Shown in pieces: positions 17,808 to 26,296 of a stretch of DNA of 64,000 nucleotides. Source of the stretch: JAHRVQ01 sp051278195. Its GTDB lineage: Bacteria; Pseudomonadota; Gammaproteobacteria; Pseudomonadales; Azotimanducaceae. Below the pieces are notes generated by a model, which saw only the letters and a list, made by a program, of their open reading frames with translations, was not told the DNA's origin and searched no databases. The DNA lies in NCBI GenBank assembly GCA_051278195.1, contig JBNMQM010000022.1, positions 1 through 64,000 of the forward strand, read 5' to 3'. A program made the position numbers and the translations under genes. Numbering within the stretch: the stretch's first letter is position 1; each line of letters begins with the position of its first letter.

Positions 17808-18851
17808 ATGAAAATTAAGAGAGCAGCAGCCATCGTCAGTATTTTTATGAGCACATTAGTGTTCACAAGTTTCACCCACGCTGAAAATGTGCCGGATGTT
17901 AAGTACCGGACCGTTTCGATTGAAGACGTAAACATTTTTTATCGAGAGGCGGGCGACCCCAGCAAGCCGACCGTGCTTCTGCTACATGGCTTTCCGACTT
18001 CATCGCATATGTTCCGAGATCTCATTCCAGAACTGGCGCAGGATTATCACGTCGTGGCGCCTGACTACCCGGGGTACGGCTTTAGCTCGATGCCTGACGT
18101 TGCGGAGTTCGACTACTCATTCGATAACACCGCGCGACTGATGACAGAGTTTGTCGATGAGATCGGCGTCGATCGATTTAGCGTTTACCTGATGGACTAT
18201 GGCGCGCCCGTTGGATTTCGCATCGCCAGCAGCCAGCCCGAGCGTATCGAGAGTTTGATCATACAAAACGGTAATGCCTACGATGAAGGCATCGACAACA
18301 ACTTTTGGGAGCCGATTAAAGCTTATTGGGCCGATCGAAAATCAGTGAACAAGGGTCTGGACAATGCATTTTGGAAGAATGTTAAGGCGGCCTACCAGCA
18401 GCCTAATATGACCAATGATGCAGCACTTCGATTTCTGACTACCCTTGGCGCCACAAAATGGCAATACACCAACGGCGTCAAGAATGTCGAGGCTGTTAGC
18501 CCAGACACCTGGGGCCACGTACAACCACTGTTGGACAGAGAAGGCAACCAGGATATTCAGCTGCAAATGTTCTACAGCTATGGTTCAAATCCACCACTGT
18601 ATCCAGCATGGCAGAACTATCTACGTAAGCACCAACCACCCACGTTGATTGTTTGGGGTGACAAGGATGAAATATTTCCAACTGCCGGCGCCGAACCTTA
18701 CAAACGAGACCTGAAAGATGTGGAGTATCACCTGATCGACACAGGTCACTTCGCGCTTGAAAGTCACGGTCAAGAAATCGCTGACCTTATGCTCGATTTC
18801 CTCAACAGAAAAGTCGCTAAGGAAGCCTCCGCCACAGTGGCAAAAAATTAG
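17808..18851 (+). CDS. Secreted haloalkane dehalogenase / epoxide hydrolase-like hydrolase
   Basis: A 347-residue precursor with a Sec signal peptide (about residues 1-25, ending FTHAEN). The alpha/beta hydrolase core has HGFPTSSHMF and a nucleophile elbow M-D-Y-G-A-P-V-G with Asp130, as in haloalkane dehalogenases and epoxide hydrolases rather than Ser esterases. The acid loop is VWGDKDEIFPT and the base is D-T-G-H-F-A-L-E. The Asp nucleophile suggests halide or epoxide hydrolysis, but the exact substrate cannot be told. A perfect hairpin follows the stop codon. Confidence 0.78.
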   Translation: MKIKRAAAIVSIFMSTLVFTSFTHAENVPDVKYRTVSIEDVNIFYREAGDPSKPTVLLLHGFPTSSHMFRDLIPELAQDYHVVAPDYPGYGFSSMPDVAEFDYSFDNTARLMTEFVDEIGVDRFSVYLMDYGAPVGFRIASSQPERIESLIIQNGNAYDEGIDNNFWEPIKAYWADRKSVNKGLDNAFWKNVKAAYQQPNMTNDAALRFLTTLGATKWQYTNGVKNVEAVSPDTWGHVQPLLDREGNQDIQLQMFYSYGSNPPLYPAWQNYLRKHQPPTLIVWGDKDEIFPTAGAEPYKRDLKDVEYHLIDTGHFALESHGQEIADLMLDFLNRKVAKEASATVAKN

Positions 18852-18864
18852 AAGCCAGCATTCA

Positions 18865-18885
18865 GGGCGCCTCTCGGAGGCGCCC
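18865..18885 (+). terminator. GC-rich hairpin after the dehalogenase-like gene
   Basis: A perfect inverted repeat of 9-bp arms, GGGCGCCTC and GAGGCGCCC, with a three-base loop, 14 bp after the stop codon. It is placed like a terminator but there is no run of T after it, so it may act only as a 3' stabilising hairpin. Confidence 0.5.
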
Positions 18886-19010
18886 ACTTGTCACGTGATC
18901 GGTACCATGCTCAGTGACAACAAGTTAGCAGGTGTCGCGTCTGACTCCACTGAGGTAGCTGCGAAGATCACACTATTTTATTTGCCACGCATTTGTTGTT
19001 TTCAAGCCCA

Positions 19011-19220
19011 TTACGGCTCTAAACAGAGATCAACCCGCTGCAGCGGCGCTTGGACGCGAGGAAAGCATTCCGTTTCGCATTCAGTCTGTATGACACTTCC
19101 ACCTTGTTCAAGAAATCTGGCAGTCATGGCTGAGCCCAGTCCACCAGCGGCCCCGGTTATCTCCACTGTTTTATTGTTAAGTCGTATCGGCGTTCTGAGT
19201 CTCGGGTGTGAATAGATCAA
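19011..19220 (-). pseudogene. SDR N-terminal fragment
   Basis: The minus strand encodes NKTVEITGAAGGLGSAMTAR, the glycine-rich NAD-binding start of a short-chain dehydrogenase, but the frame ends after about 70 residues with no catalytic Ser-Tyr-Lys. An intact SDR gene on the opposite strand starts about 150 bp away. This is most likely a decayed copy or fragment of a second SDR. Confidence 0.55.
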
Positions 19221-19366
19221 CTCGTCACAGTGAGTCTATGTTAGCAATGTCTCTATGAGACGCGTTCCTTATGACAAGCATCTGCAAGAGCATGGGACTT
19301 TCTAACACGATTGGGCTTAGACTCACTAAAAACGCCACACTAAAATATTGAACTGAGGTCAGTATT

Positions 19367-20230
19367 ATGAGATTAGAAAATAAGGTCGCGATCATTACCG
19401 GTGGGGCAAGCGGCATGGGGCTGGCAACAGCCCACCGTTTCCTGGCCGAAGGGGCAAAGGTTGTGATCGCCGATTTCAACGAGGTCACGGGGGCGCAGGC
19501 TCTCGAGCAAGCAGGCGCCGCCGGTTACGCGGCCAGTGTCAGGTTTGTTCAGATCGATGTTGCAATAGAAGCCGATATTGAGAGGATGATCCAGCATGCT
19601 CACAATGAATTTGGTCGGATTGATATTGTCTTCAATAACGCTGGTGTGGGAGGGGCCATAGGTCCCCTGACGGAAACTAGCGTGAGTGATTGGGATTACA
19701 CCTTTGATGTGCTCGCCAAAGGCGTCTTCCTCGGCATTAAGCACGCAGCGATCTATATGAAAGCGCACGGTATCCACGGTAGCATTATTAACACCGCGTC
19801 TATTGCTGGTTTGAGTGGTGATGGCGGTCCGCTGGTTTATTCGGCAGCAAAAGCAGCTGTCATTAACCTGAGCAAATCTGCCGCAGTGGAATTGGCGCCG
19901 AGCAACATTCGAGTGAATGCCATCTGTCCTGGCTTTATCGTGACGCCCCTTGCCGATGGCGGTAACCCCGAGAACACCGCTAACAAATTTGCCAGCGCGC
20001 AACCATGGCCAGATTTTGGGCAGGGTAAACACATCGCCGGCGCCGCGCTATTTTTGGCCTCCGACGATGCAGAATTTGTCACCGGCGAGCATATTGTTGT
20101 TGATGGTGGGCTAACGGCAGCGGGACCAGATTTGTCAAAAAAATTCCCGAAGACCTCGGCACGGAACGCGAGCATTAGCGGAGTGACCAAAGGATCGACT
20201 GGGGAACCGCCGGAGATACGACGGTTCTGA
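19367..20230 (+). CDS. Short-chain dehydrogenase/reductase
   Basis: A 287-residue SDR with TGGASGMGLA at the cofactor site, an N-N-A-G-V-G motif, S-I-A-G-L-S (catalytic Ser) and VYSAAKAAVINLSK (catalytic Tyr-Lys). E-H-I-V-V-D-G-G-L-T is the typical late motif. About 30 extra residues follow that motif, a longer tail than most SDRs carry. Cofactor preference is probably NAD, from the Asp after the second beta strand (VVIADFN). Substrate is not known. Confidence 0.88.
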   Translation: MRLENKVAIITGGASGMGLATAHRFLAEGAKVVIADFNEVTGAQALEQAGAAGYAASVRFVQIDVAIEADIERMIQHAHNEFGRIDIVFNNAGVGGAIGPLTETSVSDWDYTFDVLAKGVFLGIKHAAIYMKAHGIHGSIINTASIAGLSGDGGPLVYSAAKAAVINLSKSAAVELAPSNIRVNAICPGFIVTPLADGGNPENTANKFASAQPWPDFGQGKHIAGAALFLASDDAEFVTGEHIVVDGGLTAAGPDLSKKFPKTSARNASISGVTKGSTGEPPEIRRF

Positions 20231-20271
20231 TTCAGTACTAGCTCGTTTTCATTCAGCTGTGAAGTTTGCTT

Positions 20272-20535
20272 CTATCGCGCTGGCCTAAGCATTGGGGTTA
20301 GTACCGGGCAGTCATCAATTCTAATTTCGTCCACGATTTCAAATCCATGGCGCTCATAAATTGAAATGTTCTGCGGATTTGACGACTCAAGGTACGCGGT
20401 TTGGCCTGGGCTGTCGCAAATCTGCAAGGTGTGCTTGAGCAGTGCCGCGCCAAGACCCATGTATCGCCCAAAGGGATCGTTCACGACTTTCTGTAGATCC
20501 GTGCTTGTAGCAGTTTTAACCGTGGGCATAGACAT
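20272..20535 (-). pseudogene. GNAT acetyltransferase with apparent internal deletion
   Basis: The 87-residue frame begins MPTVKTATSTDL, a typical GNAT start, and ends with the conserved C-terminal half: G-L-G-A-A-L-L-K-H, AYLESSNPQNISIYERHGFE. A full family member has about 190-200 residues, so roughly 100 residues between the two are missing, with the join near residues 18-30. The acetyl-CoA loop (Q/R-x-x-G-x-G/A) is only partly kept as R-Y-M-G-L-G-A-A. The frame is open, but the product is unlikely to be active. Confidence 0.6.
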
Positions 20536-20556
20536 ATTCAGCACCCTTTGAGAATG

Positions 20557-20838
20557 TTAGCTTTGGCGAATTCGGACAACTTTCATCACTTCAATGTCCA
20601 TGCCAGCCACTCTTTCGATCTGCGGGTAGTAGGTGAGGTTAACCCTTGCGCCCTGCAGACTTCGGTACTTTTTCTTGCGCCGGTACTTAAAAGGGACGTC
20701 GTAGCCGTCCAGCATCAGACTATTTGATACCCAAGTGCGTCCGTCGACTTCTCGTTGCACATGACTCACAACCTTGACCGAATCTAACTGATTAAGCTGG
20801 TCGTTTTTTTTCAGCAGTTTTTCAGCGTCTGATTTCAT
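20557..20838 (-). CDS. Small basic protein, unknown
   Basis: A 93-residue product rich in Lys and Arg, with YRRKKKYRSLQG in the middle and several beta-strand-like segments. I recognise no family. It starts at the ATG of MKSDAEKLLK, lies 21 bp before the GNAT remnant on the same strand, and may share its transcript. The clean reading frame supports it being real, but the length makes this uncertain. Confidence 0.5.
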   Translation of the reverse strand: MKSDAEKLLKKNDQLNQLDSVKVVSHVQREVDGRTWVSNSLMLDGYDVPFKYRRKKKYRSLQGARVNLTYYPQIERVAGMDIEVMKVVRIRQS

Positions 20839-21000
20839 AGTTCTTTTTTGATAGTTCCTATTTTATATAATGTATAAATGCACGCGTACATGCACAGGCA
20901 AATGGAACCGTTTCATGCAGTGACAATAGTACCAGCGTGAACCCGCGCAACTTCAAATTACTCGGCCGTATTTCTTAGAAAAAGGGCATTTAGCCCATTT

Positions 21001-22383
21001 TTATTCTTCAGAGAGCGCCTTTCTTGGCGTATGACGCAAGAACATGAACAACGCCAAAGCAAAAGTAAGACCTTCTGCTACAGCGAGCGCTGCTACAAAT
21101 CGGTAGTCATCTAAGAGCACGTAAAACAAGATAAGAAACACTGCGGGCAGAATTAAACCGCGGCACAGTGCGACTAATCCCGACTGAAAAGGCAGATGTA
21201 TTGCCGTTAGATACCCTGATATCAACATATTGGCACCTGCGAAGAGAAACAGCGGCCAAACATAGGTAACGAATTCCGTCGCCATCGCCACCATCGCAGT
21301 ACTATTTTGATCGTCTACGAACAGTAAGATCATGGGTTCACTCATCGTTAACAGCACGCTGATAAGAACAACACTGAGTAATGCAATGAAGTAAGACGCG
21401 GTTTTTAGAAAATCCTCGATTCGTTCTGATCGTCTGGCACCAAAGTTTTGAGAGACCATCACCTGAACCGTATCTGAAATAGAAAAGAACACCATGAAGC
21501 CCAGCATCATTAGGTAGTTAACGACCGTAATGGCGGCTACCCCATCTACGCCGCCACGCTGGATCATCATCCAGTTAAATATGAAGGCAATGATCCCGCC
21601 GGAGATCTCATTGATGAATTCCGAAATGCCATTGTAAGCTGCTTGAAAAACCTCCTTCCAATTCTTTTGGCGAAAACCAAACTGCAGCCGTCTCTTTGGC
21701 CATAAAAAGTAAAACAACATCACCAACAGTGGTATTGATTGAGAAATACCCGTCGCAAACGCAGCTCCCGTAAGACCCCAGTCATAGACCGCAATAAACA
21801 GATAGTCCAATAGGATGTTTACCACCGCGCCAACCGCAAGCGCCGCCGCGGCCAAATTCGGCAAGCCATCCAATCGAATGAAAAAGTACAAGCCGATCAT
21901 CGTAAATTGAGCAAACAGAAACGGCATAATGACGCGGTAGTATTCGCTCATGACAGGGAAGAGCGCCTCAGTAGCACCAAGCCCTGCAAACAATTGCTCC
22001 TCAAACACCAGCCCCAAAGAGATCACCACGGCGCCATAAACCGTCAGGCACACTAAGGTCTTACTGAAAATGGCCGATGCTGCAGCGGTATTGCCTTCAC
22101 CTAGATATTTCCCGCCGCGTACAGAACCACCAATCGACAGCATCATGCCGACGCCGAACAGTATTGTCGTGATGGGTAAAATCAAATTGACTGCCGCCAG
22201 TGCAGTGATACCGACATAATTGCCGACAAAGAAACCATCGACGAGAGAAGCCGAAGTCATAGCGATTAAACCCACGAGCGAGGGAACCAGATACTTGAAG
22301 AACGTGGGAATAATCGCACCCTGAATAGCATCGCCTGACGCGTCGGTTTTTTCTTCTACTTCAGAGCCCATAGGGTGCTGCAT
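21001..22383 (-). CDS. MATE-family efflux transporter
   Basis: A 460-residue protein with about 12 membrane helices in two halves, matching multidrug and toxin extrusion transporters. MTSASLVDGFFVGNYVGITA in the first half and Q-N-F-G-A-R-R-S-E in the later half are family features. Such exporters use sodium or proton gradients to remove cationic compounds across the inner membrane. It stands alone between the small basic gene and the TIR stub. A second MATE, broken, lies at 57.2 kb. Confidence 0.85.
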   Translation of the reverse strand: MQHPMGSEVEEKTDASGDAIQGAIIPTFFKYLVPSLVGLIAMTSASLVDGFFVGNYVGITALAAVNLILPITTILFGVGMMLSIGGSVRGGKYLGEGNTAAASAIFSKTLVCLTVYGAVVISLGLVFEEQLFAGLGATEALFPVMSEYYRVIMPFLFAQFTMIGLYFFIRLDGLPNLAAAALAVGAVVNILLDYLFIAVYDWGLTGAAFATGISQSIPLLVMLFYFLWPKRRLQFGFRQKNWKEVFQAAYNGISEFINEISGGIIAFIFNWMMIQRGGVDGVAAITVVNYLMMLGFMVFFSISDTVQVMVSQNFGARRSERIEDFLKTASYFIALLSVVLISVLLTMSEPMILLFVDDQNSTAMVAMATEFVTYVWPLFLFAGANMLISGYLTAIHLPFQSGLVALCRGLILPAVFLILFYVLLDDYRFVAALAVAEGLTFALALFMFLRHTPRKALSEE

Positions 22384-22585
22384 CTAGTTGGTACATTGGG
22401 AGGTTGGTCTGATGGTTTGTCTAGTGGAACCAGAGAATAACATTGATTAGAGACTGTTCTCGTTGGCGAGTGGCAATCTAAAGCAAATACACTCAGGTTG
22501 ATGGTTTAGGCTATTTTTTGCGCTCTGACTATTCCAAAACTAATCGTGTAACATCCTTGCTAATTATAAGAAACGACCGCTGGTT

Positions 22586-22846
22586 ATGCCTCTTTCCCCT
22601 GCGTACCTTGGAAATGACCCATACCTATTTGTGAGCTATGCGCACTTGGATGATACTGCGGTGATGCCAGAAATCGAGTGGCCCAACCTTAATCGATTCA
22701 ATGTCTGGTATGACGAGGGGGTTTCTGGCGGTTCGGAATGGCGTGAGGAAATCGCCATCGCCGTTCAGCCGTTCAACCGTTCAACCGTTCAACAACGCGA
22801 CAAAGGACAAAAAATTCGAATGCTAACGTCGGCTCGCCGGGTCTAA
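22586..22846 (+). pseudogene. Truncated TIR-domain gene
   Basis: The first 60 residues match a bacterial TIR domain: PYLFVSYAHLDD, then W-P-N-L-N-R-F-N-V-W-Y-D-E-G-V-S-G-G-S-E-W-R-E-E-I-A. The end of the domain, including the region after the second helix, is missing. Homology ends at about 22760 where an 8-bp unit (CGTTCAAC) starts to repeat, and the frame then runs through unrelated codons to a stop. The catalytic Glu of NADase TIR domains cannot be assigned with confidence. It is a stub of a signalling or defence-type gene. Confidence 0.65.
22760..22795. repeat. 8-bp tandem repeats at the TIR break
   Basis: Consecutive copies of CGTTCAAC, the first as CGTTCAGC, lie exactly where TIR homology ends. 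They may mark the breakpoint that truncated the gene. Confidence 0.65.
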
Positions 22847-22874
22847 AGGTTCTGCTTGTCTTATTGGAGTTCAA

Positions 22875-24605
22875 ATGCTTAGAGTTGCATTGGTTGGGAT
22901 AATACTGATTTTTACGGGTGCTTTCTTGGCCCATGAAGTACAAACAGGCAGCGGCAGTATCCAGATTGAGGACGTCCGCTGGCAGACCGCTGATGGCGAT
23001 ACGCTCAGTGCTTTGTTGTACGTCCCTGAATCAGCAAGCGCAGAAACGCCAGCGCCTGGCATTCTGGCGGTACATGGTTATATCAATAGCAGAGAGACCC
23101 AGTCTGGGTTTGCTATCGAGTTTGCCCGGCGGGGGTTTGTTGTATTGGCTCTAGATCAGGCTGGTCATGGTTATTCTTCGCCGCCCGCATTTGCAAACGG
23201 TTTTGGTGGGCCTGCGGCCCTCGAGTATCTGCGGGAACTGCCTATCGTCGATCCGATGCGCATTGGACTGGAAGGTCACTCGATGGGGGGCTGGACTGTT
23301 TTAATGGCGGCAGCCGCGCACCCGCAAAGTTACCAGGCTATGGTGCTCGCAGGGTCTTCCACCGGAACCTTTGGCGCTCCAGAAGGCACCTCCGAGTTCC
23401 CCCGTAATTTGAAGCTGGTGTTTAGCCTCTACGATGAATTCTCGGGCTTCATGTGGAACGAACCGATCCCTGCTGACATCGTAATAACACCGAAACTAAA
23501 GCAATTGTTTGGTACTAGTGCAACGGTTGTAGAGGGACAACTCTATGGCAGCATAGAAGAGGGCAGCGCACGAGAACTGGCCATGCCGCCAGTCACCCAT
23601 CCAGGTGACCACCTTTCAAGGCAGGCTATTGGTACTGCGGTGGACTGGTTTCAGCGCACGCTGTCACCACCGGCACCGCGGCCTCAACTTGAGCAGACCT
23701 GGTATTTTAAGGAACTTGGCACCTTGTTAATGCTGCTTGGACTGGCTTTGCTGGTGCTACCTTTATTCGAGTTAATCGCCAAGCAAAAGTTCTTTTTAGC
23801 GGCGACGACTGAGTCCGTAGCGGATGGTAATACACCCGCTATATGGCGCAAGGTTGCTCTGCTCAGTACTGTGGTGGTGCCGGTTCTGCTGTTCTTTCCC
23901 CTGCAGACGGTTGCCAACCTTGTGCTGCCTTCATCACCGCTGTTACCCCAACAGATTACTAACGGGGTGGTTTTGTGGGCCTGGGGTAGCGGGTTGGTTG
24001 CCACCATTGTGATGTGGTTTAGCCTTAGTCATCGAGAGGTCGATATTGCCCGTCTTGGGCTACCCACGAAGTTGCGCGTGATGACATCCGCGCTGTTGTT
24101 GGCGCTAACGGTTGTCGGCGTGCTCTACCTCATAGTGCTTACGACACATGAATGGCTGCTGCTGGATTATCGATTCTGGGTTGTCGCGCTTAAATCTATG
24201 AGCGCTGACCAGTTCAAGGTATTCATCATCTACCTGCCGTTCTTTGCCGCTTTCTTTCTAGCGTTATCCGCCGCTACCCACTTGCCGGGTCAAAGGCTGT
24301 TATCTGCGGCTCAAGATGCCACCCGCAATGCGCTGTCGTTAAGTGGGGGCTTTGTTTTTCTGTTGATTGCTCAATATCTACCACTGTTTCTGGGGGGCAG
24401 TTTGCTCATTGCAAGTCAGCCACTGTTAACAATTGTGGCACTTCAATTTGTGCCGCTACTGGCTCTGATTGCGATCATTTCTACCATCTGCTTTCATCGC
24501 ACTCACAACATATATACTGGGGCCTTTATTAATAGTTTGTTAGTGACCTGGTATATGGTGGCGGGGACGGCCACGCAGGCAGTGCCATTTTGGTCGGGCA
24601 TTTAA
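22875..24605 (+). CDS. Alpha/beta hydrolase fused to a polytopic membrane domain
   Basis: A 576-residue two-part protein. Residues 1-25 look like an N-terminal anchor. Residues 30-270 form an alpha/beta hydrolase with H-G-Y-I-N-S-R and the nucleophile elbow G-H-S-M-G-G-W, and a late THPGDHLS holding the probable catalytic His. Residues 280-570 hold about eight membrane helices with no family motif I know. The hydrolase part is probably periplasmic, anchored by both ends. GGAG precedes the ATG by six bases. The pairing suggests lipid or peptide hydrolysis at the membrane. Confidence 0.75.
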   Translation: MLRVALVGIILIFTGAFLAHEVQTGSGSIQIEDVRWQTADGDTLSALLYVPESASAETPAPGILAVHGYINSRETQSGFAIEFARRGFVVLALDQAGHGYSSPPAFANGFGGPAALEYLRELPIVDPMRIGLEGHSMGGWTVLMAAAAHPQSYQAMVLAGSSTGTFGAPEGTSEFPRNLKLVFSLYDEFSGFMWNEPIPADIVITPKLKQLFGTSATVVEGQLYGSIEEGSARELAMPPVTHPGDHLSRQAIGTAVDWFQRTLSPPAPRPQLEQTWYFKELGTLLMLLGLALLVLPLFELIAKQKFFLAATTESVADGNTPAIWRKVALLSTVVVPVLLFFPLQTVANLVLPSSPLLPQQITNGVVLWAWGSGLVATIVMWFSLSHREVDIARLGLPTKLRVMTSALLLALTVVGVLYLIVLTTHEWLLLDYRFWVVALKSMSADQFKVFIIYLPFFAAFFLALSAATHLPGQRLLSAAQDATRNALSLSGGFVFLLIAQYLPLFLGGSLLIASQPLLTIVALQFVPLLALIAIISTICFHRTHNIYTGAFINSLLVTWYMVAGTATQAVPFWSGI

Positions 24606-24702
24606 AAAGTACTCTTACAACGACTCCTTCAATAGCACTGTCCCTTTACTCCGGCGCCATTTCTGAACATCATGGCGACCAAAGTTGATCGAGAAAACCA
24701 CA

Positions 24703-25374
24703 ATGCCAACACTTCACGGATTTGCCTACAGCAACTACTACAACATGCCGAAACACGCATTGCTTTATAAAGGCGCGGATTTTCAGGAAGACCTCGTATA
24801 CCCGAGTGCTGAAGGGTACAACAAGCTAAGCCCTGCGCTGAAAGTGCCGAGCCTGACAACCGACGATGGCCACTGTCTTTCAGAAGCCGCGGTGCTGCTT
24901 GAATACATCGAAGAAGCCTACCCCGACAAGCCCTTGTTTCCTAAAGACCTTGTAGAGCGTAATAAAGTGCGGCAATTGATGCATATGGCAGAGTTGTACA
25001 TAGAATTGCCTAATCGAAGGTTGCTATCTTACAGCTTTAGTCATCAGCCGGCTCCAGAACAGCTGGTTAAAGAAGTAAAGAGCGTTATAGATCGGGGCGT
25101 AAACAGCATCAATGCCTTGGCAACTTTTTCCCCGTGGGCCTTTGGTGACGACTTCACCATGGCGGACATCTATTTGTATTACGTATTAACCGTCGCTGAT
25201 ATGGGTAGCAGCATGACAGGAGTCGATCTGAACAGCCGCATTCCAGGGCTTTCGGAATGGCGCGCAAAGCTCGCCGCCGACCCTGTCACACAGCGTGTTG
25301 CTGCTGATATGGAAGCGAATCGTGAAGGCTTTTTTGGCTATATTCAAAGTCTCAGCCAAGCCACGAGAGTATAG
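24703..25374 (+). CDS. Glutathione S-transferase
   Basis: A 223-residue GST. The N-terminal thioredoxin-like half starts MPTLHGFAYSNYYNMPKHAL and contains the cis-proline region L-K-V-P-S-L and the E-A-A-V-L-L-E-Y-I-E-E-A-Y-P element typical of the family. The C-terminal half is all-helical. The ATG at 24703 gives the family start. An SDR follows on the same strand after 58 bp. The substrate, presumably an electrophilic organic compound, is unknown. Confidence 0.85.
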   Translation: MPTLHGFAYSNYYNMPKHALLYKGADFQEDLVYPSAEGYNKLSPALKVPSLTTDDGHCLSEAAVLLEYIEEAYPDKPLFPKDLVERNKVRQLMHMAELYIELPNRRLLSYSFSHQPAPEQLVKEVKSVIDRGVNSINALATFSPWAFGDDFTMADIYLYYVLTVADMGSSMTGVDLNSRIPGLSEWRAKLAADPVTQRVAADMEANREGFFGYIQSLSQATRV

Positions 25375-25432
25375 GTGTGGCAAAGTAAAAGGGTCAGATT
25401 AAGTTAGGTAAATCCGAATTGAGGAAACTGTC

Positions 25433-26254
25433 ATGAAAGATAAAATTGTGCTGATTACAGGTGGGAATAGCGGTATTGGTAAAGTCACCGCCACGGATTT
25501 GGCGAAACGCGGTGCAAAAGTTTTTATCGCCTGTCGTGATAGTGCGAAAACGCAGGCAGCGCTAGTAGAAATCAATGCGGTGGCCGCGGTACCCGTTGAG
25601 AACTTACCCGTGGAACTCGGGAGCCTTACATCTGTTCGCAAACTTATTGACCTGTGCCAGTCAAAGTTTGATCAGCTAGACGTGCTGATTAACAATGCCG
25701 GTGTCTTCCCCATGAAGAAGCAACTCACAGAAGATGGGTTTGAGATGCAATTCGGGGTGAATCATCTGTCTCATTTTTTGTTAACTCAAGGTCTGCTAGA
25801 AAACTTGAAGAAGTGTGACCATGCGAGGGTTATTACCGTGTCCTCAAAATTACACAAAAGTGGCGTGATTGATTTTGATAGTTTCAAAGGGGAAAAATCC
25901 TACAACAGTCAAACTGCTTATGGTCAATCCAAACTGGCCAACGTGCTTTTCGCTGTCGAGTTGGCTAAACGGCTAAAAGGCACCGGAGTAACATCAAATG
26001 CACTGCACCCAGGCGCCGTACGGACCGATATCGTTCGTGATCTGCCCTGGATAGTTAGAAAGGTGATTTATCTGATGTTCATTGGTGTTGAGAAAGGCGC
26101 GCAAACCAACATAAAACTTGCGACTGATGAATCCCTGACATCTGTAACTGGAAAGTATTTTGACCAGACCAAACTGGACGAATGTTCGCCGTTAGCTGAC
26201 GACACTGAATTACGCGAACGTCTTTGGACAGAAAGCGAACGCCTCGTTTCATAG
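25433..26254 (+). CDS. Short-chain dehydrogenase (retinol dehydrogenase-like)
   Basis: A 273-residue SDR of the extended-loop retinol dehydrogenase-like branch: TGGNSGIGKVTATDL at the cofactor, N-N-A-G-V-F, the G-V-N-H-L-S-H-F stretch of this group, and the catalytic V-S-S with AYGQSKLANVLF. NADPH is likely because of the R after the second beta strand (ACRDS). GAGGAA precedes the start. Co-directional with the GST, so the two may act on the same lipophilic compounds. Confidence 0.85.
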   Translation: MKDKIVLITGGNSGIGKVTATDLAKRGAKVFIACRDSAKTQAALVEINAVAAVPVENLPVELGSLTSVRKLIDLCQSKFDQLDVLINNAGVFPMKKQLTEDGFEMQFGVNHLSHFLLTQGLLENLKKCDHARVITVSSKLHKSGVIDFDSFKGEKSYNSQTAYGQSKLANVLFAVELAKRLKGTGVTSNALHPGAVRTDIVRDLPWIVRKVIYLMFIGVEKGAQTNIKLATDESLTSVTGKYFDQTKLDECSPLADDTELRERLWTESERLVS

Positions 26255-26296
26255 AGCCAAAAGAAATGGGGAAGGCTCAAGCTGACCTCATTTCTT

